NCBI GenBank assembly: GCA_942493325.1
Contig: OW818689.1
Span: forward strand, 124,001-188,000
From: JAAFHB01 sp942493325
GTDB taxonomy: Bacteria > Bacteroidota > Bacteroidia > Bacteroidales > Prolixibacteraceae
DNA length: 64,000 nt
Direction of reading: 5' to 3'
Shown: positions 43,914 through 53,284 of the stretch, one piece after another
Numbering within the stretch: the stretch's first letter is position 1
How the letters are laid out: every line of letters begins with the position of its first letter
The notes under the pieces: model-generated
Databases searched by the model: none
Told to the model about the DNA's origin: nothing
Seen by the model: the letters and a program-made list of their open reading frames with translations, nothing else
Position numbers and translations under genes: made by a program

Positions 43914-45590
43914 TTATTCGATTACCTTGAAATGCTCTTCTTTGCCTTCAATTATCTTACGGTAAAACTCTTCCGGATAGGCGGGATGAAGCGGTGAAGC
44001 TGCCACTTTACCTGACTCAGCTTTTTCAAAAACGCCGTCTTTCTCAATCATTACATTTCCGTCTTTGTATTTAATCAACAGAAAATGACTCAGGTCACGC
44101 CAGGTTTTAACCGAACTTTCGACCTGGCTGGCAGAGAATTCGGTCAGATACTGAAGTGCAAGATCCTTTTCTCCGTTTTTCCAGAGGGTTAAAGCTGCCT
44201 GATCAACTACCGGGGTAAGATTAAAGAATTTATTTTCCATCTGTGACTGGACTTTTTGAAGATCCACAATCATGTCTTTGTACCTGGAATAGACCAGGTT
44301 CGAAACCTGGTTAAATACCCAGAATGCTGAGTTATCTGACCAGGTCAGAAGATCACCGTTACCGACTCTGATCGGGTCCGGAACCTGCTTCATCCCACAA
44401 TAGATTGGCATATAACAGGTCATATAAGTGTCATCGACACCAAACCATAAGATTCCTCCGATTGGATTGGGAAGATAGGAACGGCTCTGGGTTACAAAGG
44501 AGAAGCCGGTTTGCTGGGTGGAAATTGCCCGTTCGTGAACATAAGCAACAGAATCAACATTCCAGGTCATCGGACGCCAGCGGTATGGAACGCCAAAAGG
44601 ACCTGCCCCCGCATCTTTTGTCATATCAAGGGCAGTACCTTCGTAATGATCGCGCATCAGATCCATTACATTCTTCACAGAAAGCAGTGAATCGGGTTTT
44701 ATCCATAGTGGTATCCTGTTGGTGGCAACCTTTCTCTGATCGAAAATTACCTTTCCCATCGCGTAATTCTCATACTGTCCCATTTGCTTATTGACTTTAT
44801 TGAACCCTGACCAAACGCGTGCGTCGCAAAACCTTGCGCCACTGAAATCGACGGGAGCATAAGTATCGGAGAAGCTAAAATCATTGTTCTTTCCGCTAAA
44901 CCAACCTTTCTCAACTGCAAAAGAGATGACATCGGATGAGTAAAGACAGTTTTTCGGATCATTAAGCGGGAAACCGGTGATCCTTGCCTGGTTGGCGTGC
45001 CCCGAAATATAGCCATCGGGAATGCGCAGTGCAACCCAAACAGCCCCTTTTTGTCCCTCACCCTTACTGATCATTTCCATAATCCATACTTCGTTGGGAT
45101 CTGCAATTGAAAATGACTCTCCGCTGGAGGCATATCCATATTTTTTAACCAGATCGGTCATGATTGTGATGGCTTCACGGGCAGTTTTTGAACGCTGCAG
45201 CGCGATATAAATCAGGCTTCCATAATCTATAATTGCTTCTTTTTGTGTGGCGAGTTCTTTTCTTCCACCATAAGTGGTTTCGCCAATGGCAACCTGGTTC
45301 TCATTTATATTGCCGGTTACCTGGTAAGTATGTTTCACCTGCGGAATTCTTCCCAGGAATTTGCCGGTATCCCATTCCACAACATCCAGCATCGCTCCAT
45401 CGGGGTAATTTGCTGCCGGCCAGAAGTATAGTTCGCCGTATAGCGTATGTGAATCAGCTGCATAAGTGATCATCGTTGAACCATCTTTTGAAGCTCCTTT
45501 TGTAATCAGAAAATTGGTGCAGGCACCCGAAGGAATAACCTGTAATGCTACCAACATCAAAAGGATGAATAAGCTTTTTTTCTTTAACAT
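43914..45590 (-). CDS. C69-family dipeptidase
   Basis: A 558-residue exported protein. A signal peptide (FILLMLVALQVIPSGA) leads to a Cys (residue 24, in ACTNFLITKGA) that is the N-terminal nucleophile after cleavage. The family features TYGGRKEL, SFSIADPNEVWIMEM and HANQARITGFP are present. It is a periplasmic or outer-surface dipeptidase of the peptidase U34/C69 kind. It is followed by a terminator. Confidence 0.93.
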   Translation of the reverse strand: MLKKKSLFILLMLVALQVIPSGACTNFLITKGASKDGSTMITYAADSHTLYGELYFWPAANYPDGAMLDVVEWDTGKFLGRIPQVKHTYQVTGNINENQVAIGETTYGGRKELATQKEAIIDYGSLIYIALQRSKTAREAITIMTDLVKKYGYASSGESFSIADPNEVWIMEMISKGEGQKGAVWVALRIPDGYISGHANQARITGFPLNDPKNCLYSSDVISFAVEKGWFSGKNNDFSFSDTYAPVDFSGARFCDARVWSGFNKVNKQMGQYENYAMGKVIFDQRKVATNRIPLWIKPDSLLSVKNVMDLMRDHYEGTALDMTKDAGAGPFGVPYRWRPMTWNVDSVAYVHERAISTQQTGFSFVTQSRSYLPNPIGGILWFGVDDTYMTCYMPIYCGMKQVPDPIRVGNGDLLTWSDNSAFWVFNQVSNLVYSRYKDMIVDLQKVQSQMENKFFNLTPVVDQAALTLWKNGEKDLALQYLTEFSASQVESSVKTWRDLSHFLLIKYKDGNVMIEKDGVFEKAESGKVAASPLHPAYPEEFYRKIIEGKEEHFKVIE

Positions 45591-45685
45591 TGAATTCGTA
45601 TTAATACATTTGGCAAAAATATGAAAATAGTTGTATCTATAACTTTTTTATTCGCGTTATGAACCTTTATTTTTGATGAGTTTTA

Positions 45686-46741
45686 TCATCTAATCACTGT
45701 CTGATAAATGATTCCGCCTATGTGGTCCTGAACCGAGCCCGTGACCGATGAGCGCACATTGATCCGGCCGTTGTAAGCCAGCACCCCGAGAAAAGCGAAA
45801 ATAAGTGCTTCTTTAAAGTCGATCAGTTTTTCATCAGGAAGGACGATTTCACAGGTGGTTTTACTCTTTAATTTATCGATCAGGTACCGGTTTTTTGATC
45901 CACCTCCTGTGGCCAGCAACCTGCCTTTGTTCCCGATCACCCTTAGTATCTGCTGAACGATATGTTCATATACTGTTGATGCCTGATCTTCAATCGTGAG
46001 TCCTGATGCCGCGAGTAATGGGGTGATTTCCCGCGCAATCCATTCCCGTCCAAGTGATTTTGGCCCCTCTTTCGTGTAGAAGTCAAGGCTGTTCAATCTT
46101 TTGAGTAAGGATTCGTCTACAGTTCCTGACTCTCCGATACGACCATCCTGATCGAAGGCATAACCAACCTGCTGCGCCAGATCATTAAGTACAATATTTG
46201 CTGGTACAATATCAAATGCAACCCTGACGCCATTCAGGTCAAATGATATATTGGCAAAGCCGCCAATATTCAGGCAGAAATCGTATTCCGCGAACAGCAA
46301 CTGATCGCCGACCGGGACAAGTGGTGCACCCTGTCCGCCCAGCGCTACATCGAAGTTTCTGAAATCGCAGACGGTTGTAAAACCCGTTGCCGCTGCGATA
46401 GAGGCTCCGTTACCCAGTTGAAATGTTAGCAGTTTTTCGGGTTGGTGAAAAATCGTATGGCCATGTGAAGCAATAAGTTGCGGACTGTTTTTTCCGCGCA
46501 GAAACCGGGAAATAAGTTCTCCTGTAAACCGGCCGTATTCGTTATTCAACAGCAGAAATTCCTGGGCATTCAGGTTGTGGGCTCCCTGAAGTTTTTCGGT
46601 CCAGAAAGCCGGATAGGCAATTGTTTCCGCTTCAACAATTTCGTAACTCCAGGTCTTGTCTGACTCTGAAAAGCTGCAGAGCGCGATGTCAATCCCGTCA
46701 AGTGATGTACCCGACATGGTACCAATGGCCAATATTTTCAT
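45686..46741 (-). CDS. anmK: Anhydro-N-acetylmuramic acid kinase
   Basis: A 351-residue kinase of peptidoglycan recycling that converts anhydro-MurNAc to MurNAc-6-phosphate. The N-terminal phosphate-1 motif is GTMSGTSLDGIDIAL and the later motifs LNIGGFANISF and ATGGGSKNRYL are present. Its ATG overlaps the stop of the M23 peptidase gene by 4 nt (ATGA), a coupled pair of cell-wall genes. Confidence 0.94.
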   Translation of the reverse strand: MKILAIGTMSGTSLDGIDIALCSFSESDKTWSYEIVEAETIAYPAFWTEKLQGAHNLNAQEFLLLNNEYGRFTGELISRFLRGKNSPQLIASHGHTIFHQPEKLLTFQLGNGASIAAATGFTTVCDFRNFDVALGGQGAPLVPVGDQLLFAEYDFCLNIGGFANISFDLNGVRVAFDIVPANIVLNDLAQQVGYAFDQDGRIGESGTVDESLLKRLNSLDFYTKEGPKSLGREWIAREITPLLAASGLTIEDQASTVYEHIVQQILRVIGNKGRLLATGGGSKNRYLIDKLKSKTTCEIVLPDEKLIDFKEALIFAFLGVLAYNGRINVRSSVTGSVQDHIGGIIYQTVIR

Positions 46742-48459
46742 TTATAGATTATTGCTTTATATTCTGTTCGGTTCTCCCTGTTATCGGTTACAACCAGCCG
46801 GAGAAGATGCGACTTTCCGAAAGCCATTCTTTGCTTATCAAAGGTATAACTGAGTATTTTCGATTTTCCGTCAAATTCGAAGAGCACCCAATTTCCGTCA
46901 ATTTCGCCGCGGTAAGTTTTTATTCCGGACAAGTCATCATCAATCTTAAATTGCACTTTTGCAGGATTGGTCAGTGTTTTATTGTCCTTTATACTTAATG
47001 AGGTAATTACCGGCGGCCGCTTATCTGCCGTAACCGAAAAACTTCCGAAGACAGTGGTTCCGGCAGTAATCCATCCTCCGGAATATTCACCACCGATTGC
47101 TGTTTTCCGGCCCGTGGCCGGATCGATCAGTACAATAAGGGCTTTATCCCTTAACTCTTCGGGCAGATCACTGCATTTTACGACCAGTGTATAGGGTAAG
47201 TGCAAGGGTACAAATTTTGTGTGCACGTGGTGAAGTTCTGAATAACAGCCGGTTGGCTGAAGATCAGATTTCCATATGAAATCAATATTGTCATATAATG
47301 CACCTTTGGGAAGATTAATTCTTACTTTGCCGTTTTCAAATTTATTATCCTCGTCAAACATAAATGATTCACCAATCGGCTGTTTTTTAAGGAGGAGTTG
47401 GGATTTTTTACCGGTAGTCCTAAATTTCAGACTTGTTTTATTGTTGAATGCATCAGACACAATGATCTCAAATTCATGACTTTTACCATCTTCGATGTAA
47501 AAAATCCCGTTGTTCTCCGGGGGATCGTAGATGTCCAACCGATTTCCGGGCTGCCTGTATAAGCGTTGTATCCACCGTTTCGATTTAATGTATTCCTCAT
47601 AGTCGGCCTGGGAATTGGCATATTTTGTCTGGTCAAATGAAAAATTATCCATTTTGAACCCGAAGACCTTTTTCCCGTCGCGGTATAAGGTAGCCGAATA
47701 GATGCCGCATTTTAAACCAATACCGCTAAAGTAATCCTCGGCCTGTATTCCAAATCCTATTTTACCAAAAAGTTGAACTGCCTGATTATTAACCAGTCTG
47801 TAGCCATCCGGAACAGGCACGGTTTCGAATCTTTTTTTGCTGCGCTCCGGTCCGATATTGCTGTTTACAGATAACGGATACGCATAAATGGCAGTTATTT
47901 TTGGTTTACTGTTGTCTTTAATTCCAAAATTATAAAATATCGGATTTTGAACTCTTTCCGATTTAGTATCTCTTATTTCGAAATGAAGATGAGGGCCACC
48001 TGAACTTCCTGAATTGCCAGACCAGGCGATTGTTTCACCTTTCTTAAACTGAAATTCACCGGGAGAGAGGTTAATGTTTATCTGGAAATTTTCACGGTCA
48101 TACTGTTTCTCCTTAACGTATTCCTGTATTTTGGGGTGAAACTTTTCGAGATGCCCGTATACTGAAGTAGTGCCATCGGGGTGATTCATATACAATGCAT
48201 TTCCGTAACCTGTCGGAGAAACACCTATCCTGGAAATATATCCATCTTTTACAGCAAATACGGGGAGACCGGTTCGCCCCTGGGTACGAAAATCGAGTCC
48301 TGAATGAAAATGGGCACTCCTCAATTCACCGAAATTTCCTGAAAATGAAAAAGGAGGTTTGAGCGGACTTGCAAATGACTCATTAGCAGGGATATTTTGC
48401 GCACTAAGCCCGGAAAAACTACAAATTATCAGTACAAGAATCGGAAAAATAATGTTCAT
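46738..48459 (-). CDS. M23-family metallopeptidase, exported
   Basis: A 573-residue protein with a signal peptide (ILVLIICSFSGLSAQ). The LytM/M23 domain lies near the N-terminus: HSGLDFRTQGRTG (His and Asp ligands) and GGPHLHFEIRD (HxH). The C-terminal 350 residues are beta-rich and Ig-like. It cleaves peptidoglycan cross-bridges or is a regulator of such an enzyme; all zinc ligands seem present, so activity is likely. Overlaps anmK. Confidence 0.92.
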   Translation of the reverse strand: MNIIFPILVLIICSFSGLSAQNIPANESFASPLKPPFSFSGNFGELRSAHFHSGLDFRTQGRTGLPVFAVKDGYISRIGVSPTGYGNALYMNHPDGTTSVYGHLEKFHPKIQEYVKEKQYDRENFQININLSPGEFQFKKGETIAWSGNSGSSGGPHLHFEIRDTKSERVQNPIFYNFGIKDNSKPKITAIYAYPLSVNSNIGPERSKKRFETVPVPDGYRLVNNQAVQLFGKIGFGIQAEDYFSGIGLKCGIYSATLYRDGKKVFGFKMDNFSFDQTKYANSQADYEEYIKSKRWIQRLYRQPGNRLDIYDPPENNGIFYIEDGKSHEFEIIVSDAFNNKTSLKFRTTGKKSQLLLKKQPIGESFMFDEDNKFENGKVRINLPKGALYDNIDFIWKSDLQPTGCYSELHHVHTKFVPLHLPYTLVVKCSDLPEELRDKALIVLIDPATGRKTAIGGEYSGGWITAGTTVFGSFSVTADKRPPVITSLSIKDNKTLTNPAKVQFKIDDDLSGIKTYRGEIDGNWVLFEFDGKSKILSYTFDKQRMAFGKSHLLRLVVTDNRENRTEYKAIIYK

Positions 48460-48558
48460 TATTGACGATTTTCAAAGAATGGGCTAAAATAGTAAACTTT
48501 TAAAAGCTTTGTGGGAAGATTAAATGATTAATATATTTTTACAGGATAATTTAAATAT

Positions 48559-48566
48559 TAACTTTG
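48559..48566 (+). promoter_or_regulatory. Candidate -7 box before the coiled-coil/zapA/rny genes
   Basis: TAACTTTG matches the TAnnTTTG consensus and is 18 nt before the ATG at 48585. A -33 TTG was not seen at the expected place. Confidence 0.45.
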
Positions 48567-48584
48567 TCTCTGTAAACGATAGGT

Positions 48585-48878
48585 ATGACGGAGCGTGAAA
48601 CTGTTTTGTTGAAAGGTTTTAAAGGTAAACTCGATAAACTGATCAATCTTCATCTGCGGATGAAAGAGGAGAAGCAGTTATTGACGGAGGAGCAATCGCA
48701 GCTAAACGAGCAAATCAGGATTCTCACCGTTCGTAATGAGGAACTTATCAAAAAAATAGAAGAACTGAAGTTTGCAAAATCGTTACTCGGAGCGGAAGAT
48801 GATCCGCACGAAGCAAAATTGAAAATAAACAGAATTGTGCGGGAAATAGATAAATGTATTGCCCTGTTAAATAAGTAA
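48585..48878 (+). CDS. Small coiled-coil protein upstream of zapA
   Basis: A 97-residue protein rich in Leu, Lys and Glu with heptad-like spacing along most of its length (LKGFKGKLDKLINLHLRM, then KKIEELKFAKSLL), predicted as a parallel coiled coil. It ends in a second helix, IVREIDKCIALLNK. It is 10 nt upstream of zapA and is likely co-transcribed. It could be a ZapB-like partner of ZapA, which is an inference from position and fold only. Confidence 0.8.
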   Translation: MTERETVLLKGFKGKLDKLINLHLRMKEEKQLLTEEQSQLNEQIRILTVRNEELIKKIEELKFAKSLLGAEDDPHEAKLKINRIVREIDKCIALLNK

Positions 48879-48888
48879 TACAAATGCT

Positions 48889-49182
48889 ATGGATGATAAA
48901 CTTTCGATAAATATCAATATAGCCGACCGTTTGTATCCTCTGAGAGTCGATCGCAATGAGGAGGAGAGCATTCGTAAGGCAGCGAAAATTATCAACGAAA
49001 AGGTGGTGCAGTATAAACAGAAATATGCTTCAAAAGATTTACAGGATTGCCTCGCGATGGCAACATTGCAGTTTGTGATTCAGAAGTTTGACACCGAAAA
49101 ACGAAGTGATATTTCGCCATTGGTCGATGAATTGGAAGTAATGAATGATTTTCTGGCAGAATTTCTTGAAAAGGAAAATTAG
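48889..49182 (+). CDS. zapA: Cell division protein ZapA
   Basis: A 97-residue protein: N-terminal ININIADRLYPLRV, then the helix EESIRKAAKIINEKVVQYK and LQDCLAMATLQFVIQK, as in the ZapA family. ZapA binds FtsZ filaments and stabilises the Z ring. It is followed by an RNA-like structure and then rny, the usual Bacteroidota order. Confidence 0.92.
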   Translation: MDDKLSININIADRLYPLRVDRNEEESIRKAAKIINEKVVQYKQKYASKDLQDCLAMATLQFVIQKFDTEKRSDISPLVDELEVMNDFLAEFLEKEN

Positions 49183-49200
49183 TTATTGAATTTCTATTGT

Positions 49201-49278
49201 ATATCCGCATGTTTCAAGTACCTGGTTGTTCAGTCTAATCTGATTATGACCGTTTAACTTGAATTTGCGGTATTTTTT
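49201..49278 (+). ncRNA. Structured RNA candidate, 6S-RNA-like
   Basis: Between zapA and rny the stretch CCGCA (49205-49209) plus TTCAAGT pairs with ACTTGAA plus TGCGG (ending 49270), making a stem of 12 bp interrupted by a small internal loop. Inside is a second pairing, GGT/ACC and TCAG/CTGA, around a loop. A T run (TATTTTTTTG) follows at once. A long rod with an open centre and a terminal U run, next to zapA, fits 6S RNA: in E. coli ssrS follows zapA. Neither promoter nor length was confirmed. Confidence 0.4.
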
Positions 49279-49304
49279 TGTTAAACCCTAATTGTATTTT
49301 ACAC

Positions 49305-50864
49305 ATGTTAGTAGAAATAATTATTACAGGCATTGTTACACTGCTGATAGGAGGGACGGCATCCTATTTTCTGTGGGATATGGTCCTGACGAAGAACAAG
49401 CAAAAATTGCTTGCTGATGCCGAGGTGCAGGCCGAGATGCTCAAGGAGAAAAAAATGCTTCAGGCGAAGGAGAAGTTTATCCAGCTTAAATCGGAACACG
49501 AAAGCTATATCAACGAGCGGAATCTCAGGATTGCCAGCACGGAGAATAAGCTGAAACAAAAGGAAGCCATTTATCTTCAGCGCAAGGAGGAACTTCAGCG
49601 CAGTATAAAGGAACTCGAGACTTCAGAGCGGGAGATAGATTCCATCCGCGAAAACCTGAACAATCAGCTTGAATTAGTCCAGCAAAAAGAGGAGGAGATG
49701 CTCAAACTGCATAAACAACAGGTGCAGCAACTCGAAGCTTTATCGGGAATATCTGCTGACGAGGCAAAAGCTCAGCTTGTTGATTCCCTAAAAAATGAAG
49801 CAAAAACGGAGGCAATGTCATTCATCCAGGAAATTATGGATGAGGCAAAAATGACTGCCAACAAGGAAGCAAAAAAGATTATCGTCAAGTCGATCCAACG
49901 GGTGGCTTCCGAAACGGCAATTGAAAATTCAGTTACCGTCTTTCACATCGAAAGTGATGAAATCAAAGGAAGAATTATCGGACGCGAAGGCCGGAATATC
50001 AGGGCTCTTGAAGCAGCAACGGGTGTTGAAATTATTGTTGATGACACCCCTGAAGCGATCGTACTCTCTGCTTTTGACCCGGTAAGACGTGAAATTGCAC
50101 GGCTTGCACTGCATCAGTTGGTCACTGACGGACGTATCCATCCTGCCCGTATTGAGGAAGTGGTGAATAAAGTTAAAAAACAGGTCGAGGAAGAGATTAT
50201 TGAAACAGGAAAACGGACAACTATCGATCTTGGTGTTCATGGTTTGCACCCTGAACTGATCCGGTTAATCGGTAAAATGAAATACCGTTCCTCATACGGC
50301 CAGAATTTGTTGCAGCACTCACGCGAAACGGCCAATCTTTGCGCCATTATGGCTGCCGAACTCGGGCTGAATCCCAAACGTGCCAAACGCGCCGGACTTC
50401 TTCACGATATTGGTAAAGTACCCGATGATGAACCGGAATTGCCACATGCAATACTGGGAATGAAGCTTGCTGAAAAATTTAAGGAAAAACCCGATATCTG
50501 TAATGCCATTGGTTCGCATCACGACGAAGTTGAAATGGAGAGTCTTTTGGCTCCGATCGTGCAGGCTTGCGATGCTATTTCCGGTGCACGTCCCGGTGCA
50601 CGTCGTGAAGCCGTTGAATCATACATCAAACGGTTAAACGATCTCGAAAACATGGCTCTTTCGTACCCCGGAGTTACCAAAACCTATGCCATCCAGGCAG
50701 GACGTGAACTCAGGGTTATCGTTGGAAGCGATAAAATGACTGATATTGAGGCAGAAAATCTTTCGTACGATATCGCCAAAAAAATTCAGGATGAAATGAC
50801 TTATCCCGGTCAGGTTAAAATTACCGTGATCCGTGAAACACGGGCTGTAAGTTATGCAAAATAA
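49305..50864 (+). CDS. rny: Ribonuclease Y
   Basis: A 519-residue protein starting at the ATG at 49305 (the frame extends upstream to 49278 through the RNA-like structure and is not used). N-terminal membrane segment (IIITGIVTLLIGGTASYF), a long coiled coil (about 30-190), a KH domain (GRIIGREGRNIRALE), and the HD domain (LLHDIGKVPDD and GSHHDEVE). RNase Y is the membrane-bound endonuclease that starts mRNA decay. Length is typical. Confidence 0.96.
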   Translation: MLVEIIITGIVTLLIGGTASYFLWDMVLTKNKQKLLADAEVQAEMLKEKKMLQAKEKFIQLKSEHESYINERNLRIASTENKLKQKEAIYLQRKEELQRSIKELETSEREIDSIRENLNNQLELVQQKEEEMLKLHKQQVQQLEALSGISADEAKAQLVDSLKNEAKTEAMSFIQEIMDEAKMTANKEAKKIIVKSIQRVASETAIENSVTVFHIESDEIKGRIIGREGRNIRALEAATGVEIIVDDTPEAIVLSAFDPVRREIARLALHQLVTDGRIHPARIEEVVNKVKKQVEEEIIETGKRTTIDLGVHGLHPELIRLIGKMKYRSSYGQNLLQHSRETANLCAIMAAELGLNPKRAKRAGLLHDIGKVPDDEPELPHAILGMKLAEKFKEKPDICNAIGSHHDEVEMESLLAPIVQACDAISGARPGARREAVESYIKRLNDLENMALSYPGVTKTYAIQAGRELRVIVGSDKMTDIEAENLSYDIAKKIQDEMTYPGQVKITVIRETRAVSYAK

Positions 50865-50886
50865 AATCTCAGGTATATTATAATGT

Positions 50887-50913
50887 AAAAAAGGGGCCGA
50901 AAGCCCCTTTTTT
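50887..50913 (+). terminator. Terminator of rny
   Basis: AAAAAAGGGGC and GCCCCTTTTTT form an 11-bp stem with a 5-nt loop, 23 nt after the rny stop codon. Its T run overlaps the stop codon of the converging SirB1-like gene. Confidence 0.9.
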
Positions 50914-51781
50914 AGTATTTACTGAATTTATCGAGCAACGTGTTGGTCAGACTGGCCTTTTCTTCATCTCCTGCGGTCTGGTAACATTGCCGGAGCAATA
51001 GCAAAAGTTTTTTTATGAGGGTTCCATCACTCAAATGATTCATATTTTCAATGCTTTCTTTCCTTTCACTCACCAGATAATCCAACTCTTTTGCCCCGAT
51101 TATGGCTCCATTGTGCTCTATATTGATATAAAACAGGTAAGGATTGGCATTTTCTCCATAAACCTCTTTTGAAATTCTCGGGTCGTAATATCCCAGTATC
51201 AGGTATTGATCAATTTCGATAGCATGGATCGGAAGGTTCAGCCTGTGGGCGATAATACAATATAAGATTGAAAGTGAAATGATATTTCCTTTTCGTGAAA
51301 CCAACAGATTTGTAATCAGGCAATTTTCGGGTGCAAAAATGTCTGTCATATTTAATTCAAAATGGTACAGGTCATAAAAAATATGGTTAATGACCGATAC
51401 TTTTTCGAGCGAGGTAAGCGAATCGTTAATCTCTATCCAAATGTCGCCGACAATTTTCCGGATAAGCGGATCAATTTTTTCGGGAGTAATTGTCGGATGG
51501 TGGATCGTATTTACAAGAATCCATCCATCAAGGAGTGTTTTGTCTTCGGAGCTGACCCATTGGGCTGTTTTGTCGGCCAGCTTCACTAATTTAAGTTTAT
51601 TGATGATTAATTCAAGCCGTTCATGGTGCAGCAAACTCGTCGAAGAACTTAACGCGTATTCCAGAACCGGCAATATGGCTGAACCCGATTCGAGTAATTT
51701 ATCCCTGACGGCGAAATAAACTTCCTCATCACGATCATCAATCAAAGCAAGCAAAGTATCGATATTTACGATCTCTTCCAT
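50912..51781 (-). CDS. SirB1-family transglutaminase-like protein
   Basis: A 289-residue protein with an N-terminal helical region and the SirB1 core: LEKVSVINHIFYDLYHF, CLITNLLVSRKGNIISLSILY and LPIHAIEIDQYLILGYY. The family has a transglutaminase-like fold with unknown role. It is 6 nt downstream of the nucleoside phosphorylase on the same strand, so the two are likely co-transcribed. Confidence 0.85.
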   Translation of the reverse strand: MEEIVNIDTLLALIDDRDEEVYFAVRDKLLESGSAILPVLEYALSSSTSLLHHERLELIINKLKLVKLADKTAQWVSSEDKTLLDGWILVNTIHHPTITPEKIDPLIRKIVGDIWIEINDSLTSLEKVSVINHIFYDLYHFELNMTDIFAPENCLITNLLVSRKGNIISLSILYCIIAHRLNLPIHAIEIDQYLILGYYDPRISKEVYGENANPYLFYINIEHNGAIIGAKELDYLVSERKESIENMNHLSDGTLIKKLLLLLRQCYQTAGDEEKASLTNTLLDKFSKY

Positions 51782-51787
51782 ACGTTA

Positions 51788-52669
51788 CTATAAAATCAGC
51801 TTATCAAGAATCTTGTTCACAAGGCGTTTCATTACAGGTTTATAGTCAATGGTGGCATTCCTGGTAATCCGGTTGGCGATGATGATACAAACGGTAAGTG
51901 CCTGGTGCCCGAGTAGTTTACAAAGTCCATAAATTGCCGAACATTCCATTTCGTAGTTTGTAATTTTCATACCCTGAAAACGAAATGATTCAATTTTATC
52001 ATTGATCTCCCTATCCACAATTTTCAAACGCAATTCCCTGCCCTGGGGTCCGTAAAATCCTGGCGCCGAAATGGTTATTCCCTGAATAAAATCATTGTCC
52101 GTAATTTTTTGGTAAAGAGAATCATCGCAGTCGACCACGTAAGGTGAGGCCAGTAAAGGATTCCAGCTTGTATAAGACTTAAACGCATTTTCAAAGTCCA
52201 GGTCTGAAATTTCCTCACGTCGTGCATAGAAATTCATTAATCCGTCAAATCCGACAGCTTTACGCGATATCAAAAAAGCATCGACGGGAATATCACCCTG
52301 TAACGCTCCCGACGTACCTATTCTGATCAGGTTTAAACTGATCTTTTTTTCCTTGATCTCCCGGGTATCAAGATCAATATTTACAAGTGCATCGAGTTCG
52401 TTGATTACAATATCTATGTTATCGGTTCCGATCCCCGTCGAGAGTACTGTAATCCTTTTTCCCTTGTACCTGCCGGTTATGGTGACGAATTCCCGGTTCT
52501 GAGCTTTCACCTCAATTTCATCAAAAAAATCAGCAATCATTTCAACTCTTCCCGGATCGCCAACCAGGATAATATCTTTGGCAATCTGGCCCGGTTTAAG
52601 ATGCAAATGAAAGATCGATCCGTCGGGATTGAGGATTAATTCGGAGGGTTCTATTTTTTTCGTCATCAT
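51788..52669 (-). CDS. Nucleoside phosphorylase (uridine phosphorylase-like)
   Basis: A 293-residue protein with the PNP/UDP phosphorylase features: LVGDPGRVEMIADFF (phosphate loop), STGIGTDNIDIV, RIGTSGAL and NYEMECSAIYGLCKLL (ribose-binding Glu). It cleaves nucleosides with phosphate in salvage. Two adjacent ATG codons (52669 and 52666) are possible starts. Uridine specificity is likely but not certain. Confidence 0.9.
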   Translation of the reverse strand: MMTKKIEPSELILNPDGSIFHLHLKPGQIAKDIILVGDPGRVEMIADFFDEIEVKAQNREFVTITGRYKGKRITVLSTGIGTDNIDIVINELDALVNIDLDTREIKEKKISLNLIRIGTSGALQGDIPVDAFLISRKAVGFDGLMNFYARREEISDLDFENAFKSYTSWNPLLASPYVVDCDDSLYQKITDNDFIQGITISAPGFYGPQGRELRLKIVDREINDKIESFRFQGMKITNYEMECSAIYGLCKLLGHQALTVCIIIANRITRNATIDYKPVMKRLVNKILDKLIL

Positions 52670-52718
52670 TTTTTAATAGTTTCAATCAAAACTAATAAGA
52701 ATTTCGTGATCAACAAAA

Positions 52719-52751
52719 TTGATGGGATATAATTGTTTTTTGATATTTTTG
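52719..52751 (+). promoter_or_regulatory. Promoter of the DUF4293 gene
   Basis: TTG (52719-52721) and TATTTTTG (52744-52751) with a 22-nt spacer; the ATG is 17 nt after the box. Spacing is a little long for the consensus. Confidence 0.45.
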
Positions 52752-52767
52752 TGAAAAATTAAAACCA

Positions 52768-53232
52768 ATGATACAAAGAATTCAAACAGTTTATTTGCTG
52801 ATTGCCGAAATGCTGATCGGTGCCCTTTTTTTTGTCCCGTTCGCCAAAATATTGGGAAAGGAGGGATTGATTTATCAGTTTGATATGAAAGGCATCTACC
52901 TTGCCGGATCACCGAAACCTGAAATTATTTACGGTAGTCTTCCATTGGTTATATTATGTGTAATGAGCCTTATTATTTTATTGATAACTATTTTAAAATA
53001 CAAAAATCGCATACTGCAGATGAGGCTTTCAACACTTAATATTTTTCTGCTGATTGGAATCGGAGGTTTAATCTTTTATTATGTATGGTCCAGTGCTAAA
53101 CTGTTACAGGGAAGCTATTCATTTAATATATATCTTGTATTCCCGGTTATCGCGGCAATTTTTATTTATTTGGCAATCAGGGCGATAGCCAAGGATGAAT
53201 TGTTGGTTCGATCAATCGACCGCATACGGTAG
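52768..53232 (+). CDS. DUF4293 membrane protein
   Basis: A 154-residue protein with four hydrophobic segments and the family start MIQRIQTVYLLIAEM. DUF4293 is a Bacteroidota-specific membrane family of unknown function. It is bounded by a strong terminator on its 3' side and converges with the GAF/pyrI/pyrB genes. Confidence 0.88.
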   Translation: MIQRIQTVYLLIAEMLIGALFFVPFAKILGKEGLIYQFDMKGIYLAGSPKPEIIYGSLPLVILCVMSLIILLITILKYKNRILQMRLSTLNIFLLIGIGGLIFYYVWSSAKLLQGSYSFNIYLVFPVIAAIFIYLAIRAIAKDELLVRSIDRIR

Positions 53233-53236
53233 CAGA

Positions 53237-53280
53237 GTCATAAAAGAAAAAGCCGGTTTCCCGGCTTTTTCTTTTATGAC
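53237..53280. terminator. Bidirectional terminator, 20-bp stem
   Basis: A perfect 20-bp stem (arms at 53237-53256 and 53261-53280, core AAAAAGCCGG) with a 4-nt loop between two converging genes. It carries A and T runs, so it can end transcription from both sides. Confidence 0.92.
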
Positions 53281-53284
53281 TGTA

